DNA of 14,009 nt from Oscillospiraceae bacterium. GTDB taxonomy: Bacteria; Bacillota; Clostridia; Oscillospirales; Oscillospiraceae. The DNA is taken from positions 1-14,009 of the forward strand of contig JAEDNR010000046.1 in NCBI GenBank assembly GCA_016302405.1, given 5' to 3'. This document shows positions 7,711-13,955 of the stretch, piece by piece. The position numbers and the translations under genes are program-made. The notes under the pieces were generated by a model. It was not told the origin of the DNA. It worked only from the letters and a program-made list of their open reading frames with translations, and did no database searches. The first letter of the stretch is position 1. Every line of letters begins with the position of its first letter.

Positions 7711-8108
7711 TGCAAACATGCTGTGAAGTGTTTTTTGGGCAGGTACCTGCTGGGAAAGTTCAGGTACTCCGTCAGGGCCTCTATTATCTGTTTCACTGCC
7801 GCTGCCGGCTGTCAGGAGACGTTATGTGCAGGCTCTTTGTCCGCTGCGGCTCCCGGGAGGAAAACCTGGGCATCGTTGTACCCATGGACGGCGGTTTCGG
7901 GCTGGATACCCGGGTTCCGGTGAAGCGGCTGGGCGAGGGAGAAATGGAATTCAGGCTGGTCCCGAAGCACGGGGATCATACCGGAGAAAGGTTTGTCCCG
8001 ATCTATCCTGAGGAACCCTTTTCCTACATCTCCAGACTGAAGGATGCCTATCTGGCCCGTCAGGGAGAACAGCTTGGCGCGGTGATCCGGACTGAAACAA
8101 AAATATGA
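7710..8108 (+). CDS. Conserved-looking hypothetical protein
   Basis: I do not recognise a named family. From a TTG at 7710 the protein has 132 residues, soluble by eye, with no signal or membrane segment. Its body looks like a beta-sandwich: AGKVQVLRQGLYYLFHCRC, DVMCRLFVRCG, ENLGIVVPMDGGFGLDTRVPVKRLGEGEMEFRLVP, then a C-terminal helix PFSYISRLKDAYLARQGEQLG. Five cysteines cluster in the N-terminal half. The start is uncertain: TTG 7710 has G-rich sequence 6 nt upstream, but that is the terminator stem; GTG 7728 has no site; ATG 7647 overlaps the ndoA stop as ATGA but would make the terminator part of the coding region. It ends one base from exoA, tail to tail. That it is a real gene is likely from the dense, long reading frame; the exact start is not. 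Confidence 0.65.
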   Translation: MQTCCEVFFGQVPAGKVQVLRQGLYYLFHCRCRLSGDVMCRLFVRCGSREENLGIVVPMDGGFGLDTRVPVKRLGEGEMEFRLVPKHGDHTGERFVPIYPEEPFSYISRLKDAYLARQGEQLGAVIRTETKI

Positions 8109-8109
8109 A

Positions 8110-8865
8110 TTAGAAATCCAGTTCCAAACCAACGGGGCAGTGATCAGACCCGAGAATTTGGCTGTAAATCGGAGCTTCCCGAATCCTGTCCCGCAGCCGG
8201 TCAGACACCAGGAAATAGTCGATCCGCCACCCGGCGTTTTTCTCCCGGGCATGGAACATATAGCTCCACCAGGAATAGGCACCCGTCTGATCGGGATAAA
8301 GATACCGGAACGAATCGGTAAAGCCGTTATCCAGAAGCCGCTGAAAACAGCCACGCTCCTGATCGGAAAATCCGGCGTTTCCACGGTTTGCGCCCGGGTT
8401 TTTCAAATCGATTTCCCGGTGGGCAACATTCAGATCACCGCAGACAATAACTGGCTTTTCCTGATCCAAAGTCCGCAGATACTGAAGAAAGGCATCCTCC
8501 CAGCGCATCCTGTGGTCGATGCGTACAAGTTCCCGCTGGGCGTTGGGTGTATAGCAGGTCAGGAAAAAGAACTCCGGGTATTCCAGAGTGATCAATCTTC
8601 CCTCCGTATCCAAGTCCTCAATTCCCATTCCCATCCGGACGGAAAGAGGCGGTTTTTTCGCAAAAATCGCCGTACCGGAGTATCCCTTTTTCATAGCGTA
8701 GTTCCAAAAGGATTCATAACCGGGCGGTGTAAAGGATATCTGCCCGGCCTGGAGCTTTGTCTCCTGCAGGCAGAAAAAGTCAGCGTCCGCCGCATTGAAA
8801 AAATCTGAAAAGCCCTTGCCCATACAGGCACGCAGACCATTGACATTCCAGGAAATACACTTCAT
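8110..8865 (-). CDS. exoA: Exodeoxyribonuclease III
   Basis: This 251-residue protein is a complete exonuclease III/AP endonuclease of the endonuclease-exonuclease-phosphatase fold. It incises abasic sites and removes 3' blocks in base excision repair. Catalytic residues are visible: Asn7 (WNVNG), metal-binding Glu35 (LQETK), Tyr105 (CYTPNA), Asp144 and Asn146 (CGDLNVAH), and the Asp241-His242 pair (SDHCPVGLEL). The length equals B. subtilis ExoA. It is the last gene of the minus-strand operon: its ATG overlaps the stop of the GerMN gene as ATGA, and GGAGG (8873-8877) lies inside that upstream gene, so translation is probably coupled. A second base excision repair gene, the uracil-DNA glycosylase at 13308, is nearby but on another transcript. 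Confidence 0.97.
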   Translation of the reverse strand: MKCISWNVNGLRACMGKGFSDFFNAADADFFCLQETKLQAGQISFTPPGYESFWNYAMKKGYSGTAIFAKKPPLSVRMGMGIEDLDTEGRLITLEYPEFFFLTCYTPNAQRELVRIDHRMRWEDAFLQYLRTLDQEKPVIVCGDLNVAHREIDLKNPGANRGNAGFSDQERGCFQRLLDNGFTDSFRYLYPDQTGAYSWWSYMFHAREKNAGWRIDYFLVSDRLRDRIREAPIYSQILGSDHCPVGLELDF

Positions 8866-9524
8866 TTGGTTTCCTCCGTTTCTGCCGCAGTGGGGAATGG
8901 TTCTTCATAGAAAAGAAGCATATCTTCCCGAATTGCAAGGGTGCGGCTGCCGCTGGTAATGACGATTTCTTCCGCGCCGGATGCTTTGATGCAGGTCAGT
9001 GCCAGGCAGGCACAGCCCAGGGAAAATTCGGCATCCGTAAGGCTTTCGGAAGTGTCTGACAGTTCAATAAGCATCCGGCTGTCGTTTATGGAACCGGAGA
9101 GCAGCCGGGTACTTTTTGGAAAAGCGGAGACAAGCTCCTGTTTCAGGGGGCCCATCAGGTACAGCGAAAGCAGGTACTGCATATCAGCGGTATGGCCTGC
9201 TGCATCCCGTTCCTCTGACGCAATGACACCGTCCGGTTCGTCATAAACAAAGTCCGCCCTGGGATAATAAAAAGAGACCGTGTCAGCCTGAGAAAAAGTG
9301 CAGGCGCAAAAAGATGCCATTAATGAAAGAAGTGTTAAGGCTACACCGCATAATTCGGCAAGGAATCTCAGCGAGAGATTATGTGCCAGTTCAAAGTTCC
9401 GAAAATGTGGGAATACTGTATGTATTTTCCGCTTTTGGAACTGCAGAACTGGTGCAAAAGATCCGCTGAGATCCACAGACGTAATTGTGCGGTGTTGCCT
9501 TAATACGCACAGGATTTTTTTCAT
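8862..9524 (-). CDS. GerMN-domain envelope protein with MITE-interrupted signal peptide
   Basis: Residues about 81-215 form a GerMN domain (YLLSLYLMGPLKQELVSAFP, ...LIELSDTSESLTDAE, CLALTCIKASGAEEIVITSG), a module found in spore germination protein GerM and in actinobacterial LpqB. The N terminus is abnormal. MKKILCVL is followed by 55 residues of polar, non-domain sequence (9-63) and only then by the hydrophobic core TLLSLMASFCACTFS (64-78). The 55 residues are encoded exactly by the palindromic element at 9335-9503. Joining residues 8 and 64 gives a normal lipoprotein-type leader ending in Cys-Ala-Cys. The ATG at 9524 overlaps the kinase stop (ATGA) and has GGAGG 10 nt upstream, so the start is well supported. 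Whether the altered leader still exports the protein is unknown: the hydrophobic stretch remains and could act as an internal signal anchor. Confidence 0.85.
   Translation of the reverse strand: MKKILCVLRQHRTITSVDLSGSFAPVLQFQKRKIHTVFPHFRNFELAHNLSLRFLAELCGVALTLLSLMASFCACTFSQADTVSFYYPRADFVYDEPDGVIASEERDAAGHTADMQYLLSLYLMGPLKQELVSAFPKSTRLLSGSINDSRMLIELSDTSESLTDAEFSLGCACLALTCIKASGAEEIVITSGSRTLAIREDMLLFYEEPFPTAAETEETK
9335..9503. mobile_element. MITE-like palindromic element inserted in the GerMN gene
   Basis: The 169 bp fold back on themselves almost entirely. The outermost 21 positions match in inverted orientation at 19 (TTAAGGC, ACACCGCA and AATT blocks, differing at positions 8 and 17). Further paired blocks occur in order: ATCTCAGCG, CCAGTTC, AGTTCC, AAAA and AATAC, around a centre near 9419. 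Both ends carry TTAA, which may be a target duplication or part of the ends; a TA duplication fits equally well because TTAA is palindromic. No transposase is encoded. Removing the element with one TTAA takes out 165 bp, 55 codons, and restores a normal signal peptide in the host gene. The mobilising transposase family is not identifiable from this window. Confidence 0.82.
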
Positions 9525-10960
9525 TCCTTGTCCACCTCCGTATCAAAGACAGGGAATGTCACGGTAAAGCAGGAGCCTTTCCCCACGGTACTGTCCACCC
9601 GGATCTGACCTTTGTTTCGCTGGACAATGGCCCGAACGATGGCAAGACCGAGACCGCTGCCGCCGGACGCTCTGGAACGGGCCTTATCCACCCGGTAAAA
9701 CCGCTCAAAAATATGGGGGAGAGATTCCGGAGGGATACCCATACCAGTATCGCGTATCGTCAGTTCGGCATTGTCCTCCGTTCTGTGCAGAGAAACCGTG
9801 AGCTTGCCTCCCGGTTGGTTATACTTGATTCCGTTTTCCATCAGATTAAAAACGATTTGATATAGGTCGTCTTCCAGGATAAGTACAGGAGCGTCTCCGT
9901 CCAGATCCATTTCCAGTTGGATACCCGCCTTTGATGCCATGGGTGAAAGCATTTTGGACACCCGGCGGACGGTAGGAGCCAGATAGATGATTTCGCTCTC
10001 TGAGACCCGTTCTCCGTCTACCCGGGTCAGGGATAGAAGCTTCGCGGTCATCCGGTTCAGCCGCTCCGCTTCGTTTCCAATATCCTCAACAAATTCCCGC
10101 ACCGTATTGGAATCCATATCGTTCTGCAATATGGAATCGGACAGCAGCTTTATGGTTGCGAGGGGCGTCTTCAGCTCATGGGACGCATCGGAAACAAACC
10201 GGCTGCGTTTTTCCTCCGAGGTTTGGAGCCGTTCTGTCAGGTAGTTAAACTCGTTTCCCAGAATAGTCAGCTCGTCGTTTCCGCCCACCGTTACCTTGTG
10301 GGTGTAGTCACCTTTCTGGATGATCCGCATGGAGTTCATAATCTTCTGGATCCGCAGAGAGAAGCTGGTGGCATAGATAACAGAGAAAACGATCAATACC
10401 AGTTCAAGCATGACGGTAATCCACAGTAGGCTGCGCTGCAAAAGCTGGATCAGAGCGCCCTGGGAAGTATCGAACTCCGTCATGTACACACAGCCGACGA
10501 TGCTGCCATAGCAGAAAATCGGGGTGGCGGCCCTGGAATTCATGGCACCGGCGTGATACTGCCAGGAGAAAACGTTATTTCCGGCTATGGCGCTGACGAC
10601 CTCCGGAAGCAGAACCAACTGCCCAATGCAGAGGTTGTCACTGTCATAAAGGGCGGTTCCAGCCTGATCCGTTACGATCAGCCTTGTCACCGTTAAGCTG
10701 TCAAGCTGACTGACGATTCCGGAGACCGTGTTGTTATTTAGTACCTCCAACCCGGAGATCTCATCCGATGCCAGCAGGCATTTTTCGATCATGGAAGACT
10801 CTTTGCTCTGATAGAAAAGCTGCTGACTCATCCGGGAACAGTAAAGGTTCAGAAATATGAGAACCACCAGGGTGATCACCACATAAGTGGATGCATACCG
10901 GAACTGCGCGTTCCGATACCCGCGGGAAGCGGGCTTTTTATTTGCGGAAATAGTAACCAA
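9521..10960 (-). CDS. Sensor histidine kinase, HAMP-containing, PhoR/ResE/MtrB-like
   Basis: The 479-residue frame has a short cytoplasmic N terminus, TM1 around 25-41, an extracytoplasmic domain around 45-177 rich in beta-like segments, TM2 around 178-198 and a HAMP linker around 199-252. A HisKA domain follows with phosphoacceptor His261 in FVSDASHELKTPL, then an ATPase domain: N box NLMENGIKYN (Asn376), DTGMGIP, F box FERFYR, G box GGSGLGLAIV. It should phosphorylate the response regulator encoded just upstream. The start is doubtful. TTG at 10958-10960 gives a 23-bp overlap with the regulator, but GGGGAG lies directly against it with no spacing, and no in-frame ATG occurs before TM1. Its stop overlaps the ATG of the GerMN gene. 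Family and role are secure; the ligand is unknown. Confidence 0.95.
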   Translation of the reverse strand: MVTISANKKPASRGYRNAQFRYASTYVVITLVVLIFLNLYCSRMSQQLFYQSKESSMIEKCLLASDEISGLEVLNNNTVSGIVSQLDSLTVTRLIVTDQAGTALYDSDNLCIGQLVLLPEVVSAIAGNNVFSWQYHAGAMNSRAATPIFCYGSIVGCVYMTEFDTSQGALIQLLQRSLLWITVMLELVLIVFSVIYATSFSLRIQKIMNSMRIIQKGDYTHKVTVGGNDELTILGNEFNYLTERLQTSEEKRSRFVSDASHELKTPLATIKLLSDSILQNDMDSNTVREFVEDIGNEAERLNRMTAKLLSLTRVDGERVSESEIIYLAPTVRRVSKMLSPMASKAGIQLEMDLDGDAPVLILEDDLYQIVFNLMENGIKYNQPGGKLTVSLHRTEDNAELTIRDTGMGIPPESLPHIFERFYRVDKARSRASGGSGLGLAIVRAIVQRNKGQIRVDSTVGKGSCFTVTFPVFDTEVDKE

Positions 10961-11618
10961 CTCCCCATTTTGTCAGGATATACTTTGGTTCGGCAGGGTT
11001 TTCCTCCAGCTTTTCCCGAAGCCGGCGGATATGGACATCCACTGTACGAATATCACTGCGGTACTCGTAGGCCCAGATCGTATCCAGGAGGGCTTCTCGG
11101 GAATAGACCCGGTTGGGGTTGCGCATGAGAAATTCGATCACATCAAATTCTTTGGCGGTCAGGTCCGCCAGTTCATCGCCCTTATAGGCATTCCGGGCAT
11201 TCAAGTCCAGAGTAATGGAACCATTTGTGAGCTTATTGCCGGTTTTTTCCTGCTCCCCGGCACTGGACCGGCGAAGCAGCGCGCGGATCCGTGCTTTCAG
11301 TTCCAGAATGTTAAAGGGTTTTGTCAGATAGTCGTCGGTACCGTGGTCAAAGCCGATGAGCTTGTCCATATCATCGGATTTCGCGGTGAGGAAGATAATG
11401 GGAATATTGGAAAACTCCCGGATTCGGCTGCACGCAGTCAGTCCGTCCATCTCCGGCATCATAATATCCAGTACAATCAGATCCGGTTTTTCTTCCTGCG
11501 CCAGCCGGACGGCATCCAGACCGTTGCTGCCGGTAATGACCTCGTACCCGTCATTTCGCAGATTGAATTTGATCCCTTTTACCAGCAGATCTTCATCGTC
11601 CACAACCAGAATTTTCAT
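10938..11618 (-). CDS. OmpR/PhoB-family response regulator
   Basis: This 226-residue protein has a receiver domain (1-118) with acidic pair Asp8-Asp9, phosphoacceptor Asp51 (LIVLDIMMPEMDG), Thr78 and Lys100 (TKPF). A winged-helix output domain (about 128-226) follows, with the usual LTAKEFDVIEFLMRNPNRVYSREALL and RTVDVHIRRLREKLEENP stretches and C-terminal GVGYYFRK. It resembles WalR, PhoP, ResD and MtrA, and sequence alone does not separate these. The ATG at 11616-11618 is chosen for AGGAGG 6 nt upstream (11625-11630); the reading frame stays open 68 codons further but runs through the promoter region. It is first in the operon with the kinase, the GerMN protein and exonuclease III. Its likely targets include its own divergent promoter region, which is inference. 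Confidence 0.96.
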   Translation of the reverse strand: MKILVVDDEDLLVKGIKFNLRNDGYEVITGSNGLDAVRLAQEEKPDLIVLDIMMPEMDGLTACSRIREFSNIPIIFLTAKSDDMDKLIGFDHGTDDYLTKPFNILELKARIRALLRRSSAGEQEKTGNKLTNGSITLDLNARNAYKGDELADLTAKEFDVIEFLMRNPNRVYSREALLDTIWAYEYRSDIRTVDVHIRRLREKLEENPAEPKYILTKWGVGYYFRK

Positions 11619-11642
11619 AAAATGCCTCCTGCCTTTGTTTTG

Positions 11643-11670
11643 CCGGGAGGCAACGCTGGGTATCTCCCGG
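11643..11670 (-). promoter_or_regulatory. Stem-loop in the leader of the response regulator mRNA
   Basis: The 7-bp arms CCGGGAG and CTCCCGG (11643-11649 and 11664-11670) enclose 14 nt in the roughly 110-nt untranslated leader. No T-run follows, so it is not a terminator. It ends 12 bp before the ribosome site and might affect translation or RNA stability. Confidence 0.4.
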
Positions 11671-11700
11671 TCTTCTTGCCCCCGGTTTTGCAACTGCGCA

Positions 11701-11729
11701 TTGACGGGAGCGGGAAAAGCTGATATAAT
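11701..11729 (+). promoter_or_regulatory. Promoter of the pseudo-carboxypeptidase gene
   Basis: TTGACG (11701-11706) and a perfect TATAAT (11724-11729) are spaced by 17 bp. Expected transcription start near 11736 falls inside or next to the -10 box of the opposing operon promoter. Confidence 0.85.
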
Positions 11730-11736
11730 ACAAGAT

Positions 11737-11765
11737 ATTATACACGATTTTTTCCTGCCGGACAA
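11737..11765 (-). promoter_or_regulatory. Promoter of the regulator-kinase-GerMN-exoA operon
   Basis: On the minus strand TTGTCC (11760-11765) and a perfect TATAAT (11737-11742) are spaced by 17 bp. Its expected start near 11730 lies against the -10 box of the plus-strand promoter, so the two promoters face each other and overlap. The -35 box lies inside the inverted repeat at 11755-11774. Confidence 0.75.
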
Positions 11766-11774
11766 GTCCGGCAG
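11755..11774 (+). promoter_or_regulatory. Perfect 9-bp inverted repeat (operator or 5' leader hairpin)
   Basis: The arms CTGCCGGAC and GTCCGGCAG are separated by two A. In the plus-strand mRNA this would give an 8-bp stem with a CAAG tetraloop about 20 nt ahead of the start codon. In DNA it is a symmetric site covering the -35 box of the opposite promoter, so a bound repressor or regulator could control both genes. No T-run follows on either strand in the sense needed for a terminator. Confidence 0.55.
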
Positions 11775-11794
11775 CAGGATATTGAGGGGGAAAT

Positions 11795-13303
11795 ATGAAA
11801 AAAAAGTGGATCCTTTGTGCACTGCTGGCCCTTTCCATCCTCATGGGCATTCTTCCAATCCCTGTTCCCGCAGCGGAAACCACTTCCGCTCCGACGGAAG
11901 ATTATGTCGCGCCGACGGAGACCGTTCCGGACCCGGATGCAACCGTTCCTGTGTCTGACGCGCCTTTCGGCAGTGTGAGCCAGCTTTATGGATGCCGGAC
12001 AATTGACGGCGAAAAGCCCCTGGGCGGTTCTGACCGGAGGCTGGAGGGCGCACAGGCGGCCTTTGTCTATGAGGTGAACACCCAAACGGTGGTGTATTCC
12101 TACAATCCCGATCTGGAGCTTCGCCCCGGCGCTTTGTCCAAGATCGTTACGGCGCTGATTGCCATTGAGCGGTGCAATATGGATGATGTGGTTGTGGTCA
12201 GCAGTCGGAATATTTCCCGTCTTCCTGCCGGTTCCATCAACAAGAATCTGAAAGAAGCCGAGGAATTGACGGTGGGCGATCTGGTATACTGCCTCATTCT
12301 GGAGCAGGCAAATGATGCCGCCATCGCCATTGCGGAGCACATTGCCGGAAATATGACCGCGTTTGTGGAGCTTATGAATCAGCGTGTCAGGGAAATGGGA
12401 TGCTCTCATACGGAGTTTGCCAATGTCCATGGCCTTGACAACACGGATCAGCACACCACTGCCCGGGATATGGCGAAAATTGTGACGGAAGCCATACAGA
12501 ATGAGACATTCCGTGAGGTCTTCGGAACTGTAAGCTATACGGTTCCGGCTACAAACCGCTCTGAAGAACGAAATCTTCTGACTACCAACTACCTGATCGA
12601 TAACCACATCCTGCAGGTGTACATGGATGACCGGGTCACTGGCGGTATGCAGACCTATGTGTCTGCCGCTTCCGGAGCGGGCCTTGTCTGTACGGCAAAG
12701 AGCAGGGACGAAAAAATGAATTATGTCATGGTTGTTCTGGGCTGTCCCCGTACCTATACGGAGCGGGGCACCGTGGAAAAGTACGGTAACTATGACGATA
12801 TGCAGGATCTAATTCAGTATATTTTCAACAACTTCAAAATCAACCGCGTGCTTTACGAAGGACAGGCCTTTGAACAGTTTCCGGTAATCGGCGGAGAAAG
12901 CGACGTTGTTGCTGAGGTTCAGGTGAATATTGACTCGATTCTCCCGGTGAATGCCCATATGGAGAATCTGATCCGGGAGTTCAATATTATTGGAGGTCCC
13001 ACTGCTCCCCTTGAAAAGGGACAGAAGATCGGTACCATGCAGCTGTGGTACCGGGAATCCTGCCTGATGGAAGCAGAGCTGTTTGCCATGGAAGCAGTGA
13101 AAAGCTCGGATAATTCCGGTCTTTCCATCCGGGGCCTGACAACAGGCAGCAATGACGGTTCCGGATGGGGCAAAACCGTATGGATTGTTTGCCTTGTGAT
13201 TATCGTTCCGGTTGCCGGATACCTTGTTATCAATTCCTATCTGCGGCAGCGCCGCAGAGCCCAGCGCCGCCGCCGCAGAGCCGGACGCAGAAGGAGCCAG
13301 TGA
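11795..13303 (+). CDS. D-alanyl-D-alanine carboxypeptidase homologue, probable pseudoenzyme
   Basis: The 502-residue protein has a signal peptide (1-27, cleavage near PAA-ET), a Thr/Pro/Glu/Asp-rich linker (28-58), a DacF/PBP5-type transpeptidase fold (about 75-330), a PBP5 C-terminal beta domain (about 345-435), a membrane anchor (about 461-483) and a 19-residue tail with 12 Arg. Active D,D-carboxypeptidases need SxxK, SxN and KTG. Here the aligned sites are RPGALSK (Ala113 in place of the nucleophile, Lys116 kept), LEQAND (Gln171-Ala172-Asn173) and RVTGG (Val281-Thr282-Gly283). The nucleophile, the Ser of SxN and the Lys of KTG are all lost while the fold around them is well kept. It probably binds peptidoglycan or a partner rather than cleaving it. 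GAGGGGG (11784-11790) serves the ATG. Confidence 0.9.
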   Translation: MKKKWILCALLALSILMGILPIPVPAAETTSAPTEDYVAPTETVPDPDATVPVSDAPFGSVSQLYGCRTIDGEKPLGGSDRRLEGAQAAFVYEVNTQTVVYSYNPDLELRPGALSKIVTALIAIERCNMDDVVVVSSRNISRLPAGSINKNLKEAEELTVGDLVYCLILEQANDAAIAIAEHIAGNMTAFVELMNQRVREMGCSHTEFANVHGLDNTDQHTTARDMAKIVTEAIQNETFREVFGTVSYTVPATNRSEERNLLTTNYLIDNHILQVYMDDRVTGGMQTYVSAASGAGLVCTAKSRDEKMNYVMVVLGCPRTYTERGTVEKYGNYDDMQDLIQYIFNNFKINRVLYEGQAFEQFPVIGGESDVVAEVQVNIDSILPVNAHMENLIREFNIIGGPTAPLEKGQKIGTMQLWYRESCLMEAELFAMEAVKSSDNSGLSIRGLTTGSNDGSGWGKTVWIVCLVIIVPVAGYLVINSYLRQRRRAQRRRRRAGRRRSQ

Positions 13304-13307
13304 GATA

Positions 13308-13883
13308 ATGGATTGGCAGACTCTGGAAAAAAAGTGCATGGCATGTACCGGCTGCGGCCTGTGCAGAACCCGTGCCAATGTGGTCTTTGGCGTCGGTAAC
13401 CGGGAGGCAGACATCATGTTTGTCGGAGAGGGGCCGGGAGAGCAGGAGGATCTGCAGGGTGTTCCTTTTGTAGGCCCTGCCGGAAAGCTCCTTGATGATA
13501 TGCTGTCCATTATCGATCTGGACCGGACCTGCTGCTATATTGCCAACATTGTAAAATGCCGGCCTCCCAGAAACCGGGATCCCCAGGAGGACGAGCAGGA
13601 TGCCTGCTTCGGTTACCTGAAAGAGCAGATTGAACTGGTTCGGCCAAAGATTATTGTTTGCCTCGGCAGGATCGCTGCCCAGCGGCTTATTCGCCCGGAT
13701 TTCCGCATTACCCGTGAACACGGCACCTGGTTTCAGGGCGGGCAGGTCTGGCTCACTGCCATCTACCATCCGTCCGCCCTGCTGCGAGACCTTTCCAAGC
13801 GTCCCGAGACCTTTGATGACCTTTTGCAGATCCGTGACCGGCTGGCCGTACTGCGGGAAATGGAAGAAAAGGAACAATCATAA
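13308..13883 (+). CDS. Family 4 uracil-DNA glycosylase, Fe-S type
   Basis: This 191-residue protein removes uracil from DNA, the first step of base excision repair. It shows the family 4 pattern: N-terminal CMACTGCGLC, motif 1 VGEGPGEQEDLQGVPFVGPAGKLLD (from residue 39), NIVKCRPPRNRDP, and motif 2 YHPSALLR (153-160). The likely 4Fe-4S ligands are Cys13, Cys16, Cys84 and Cys100, matching the usual spacing. The ATG at 13308 is preferred, with AAGGAG (13291-13296) upstream. The reading frame stays open further left but only overlaps the carboxypeptidase gene. It begins 4 bp after that gene's stop, so both share a transcript. No clear terminator separates it from the tRNA promoter. Confidence 0.95.
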   Translation: MDWQTLEKKCMACTGCGLCRTRANVVFGVGNREADIMFVGEGPGEQEDLQGVPFVGPAGKLLDDMLSIIDLDRTCCYIANIVKCRPPRNRDPQEDEQDACFGYLKEQIELVRPKIIVCLGRIAAQRLIRPDFRITREHGTWFQGGQVWLTAIYHPSALLRDLSKRPETFDDLLQIRDRLAVLREMEEKEQS

Positions 13884-13911
13884 AGCAGGTTCTCTTTTCT
13901 CGAAAAAAGGA

Positions 13912-13940
13912 TTGACATTTTGCCCGATTCCCATTATAAT
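13912..13940 (+). promoter_or_regulatory. Consensus promoter of the tRNA-Thr gene
   Basis: TTGACA (13912-13917) and TATAAT (13935-13940) are perfect consensus boxes with 17 bp between them, about 15 bp before the tRNA. A dyad flanks the -10 box: TGCCCGAT (13921-13928) against ATTGGGCA (13942-13949), and a 10-bp palindrome CATTATAATG (13932-13941) contains it. Confidence 0.93.
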
Positions 13941-13955
13941 GATTGGGCATATGAT

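Noticed and set aside
11795..13303. Considered the D,D-carboxypeptidase gene as a decayed pseudogene
   Set aside because: The frame is complete over 502 codons with signal peptide, anchor, strong promoter and ribosome site; only the catalytic residues differ, which fits a pseudoenzyme better.
13884..13911. Possible terminator between the uracil-DNA glycosylase gene and the tRNA promoter
   Set aside because: Only a weak CTTTT/AAAAG pairing is seen, with no G-C stem and no T-run after it.
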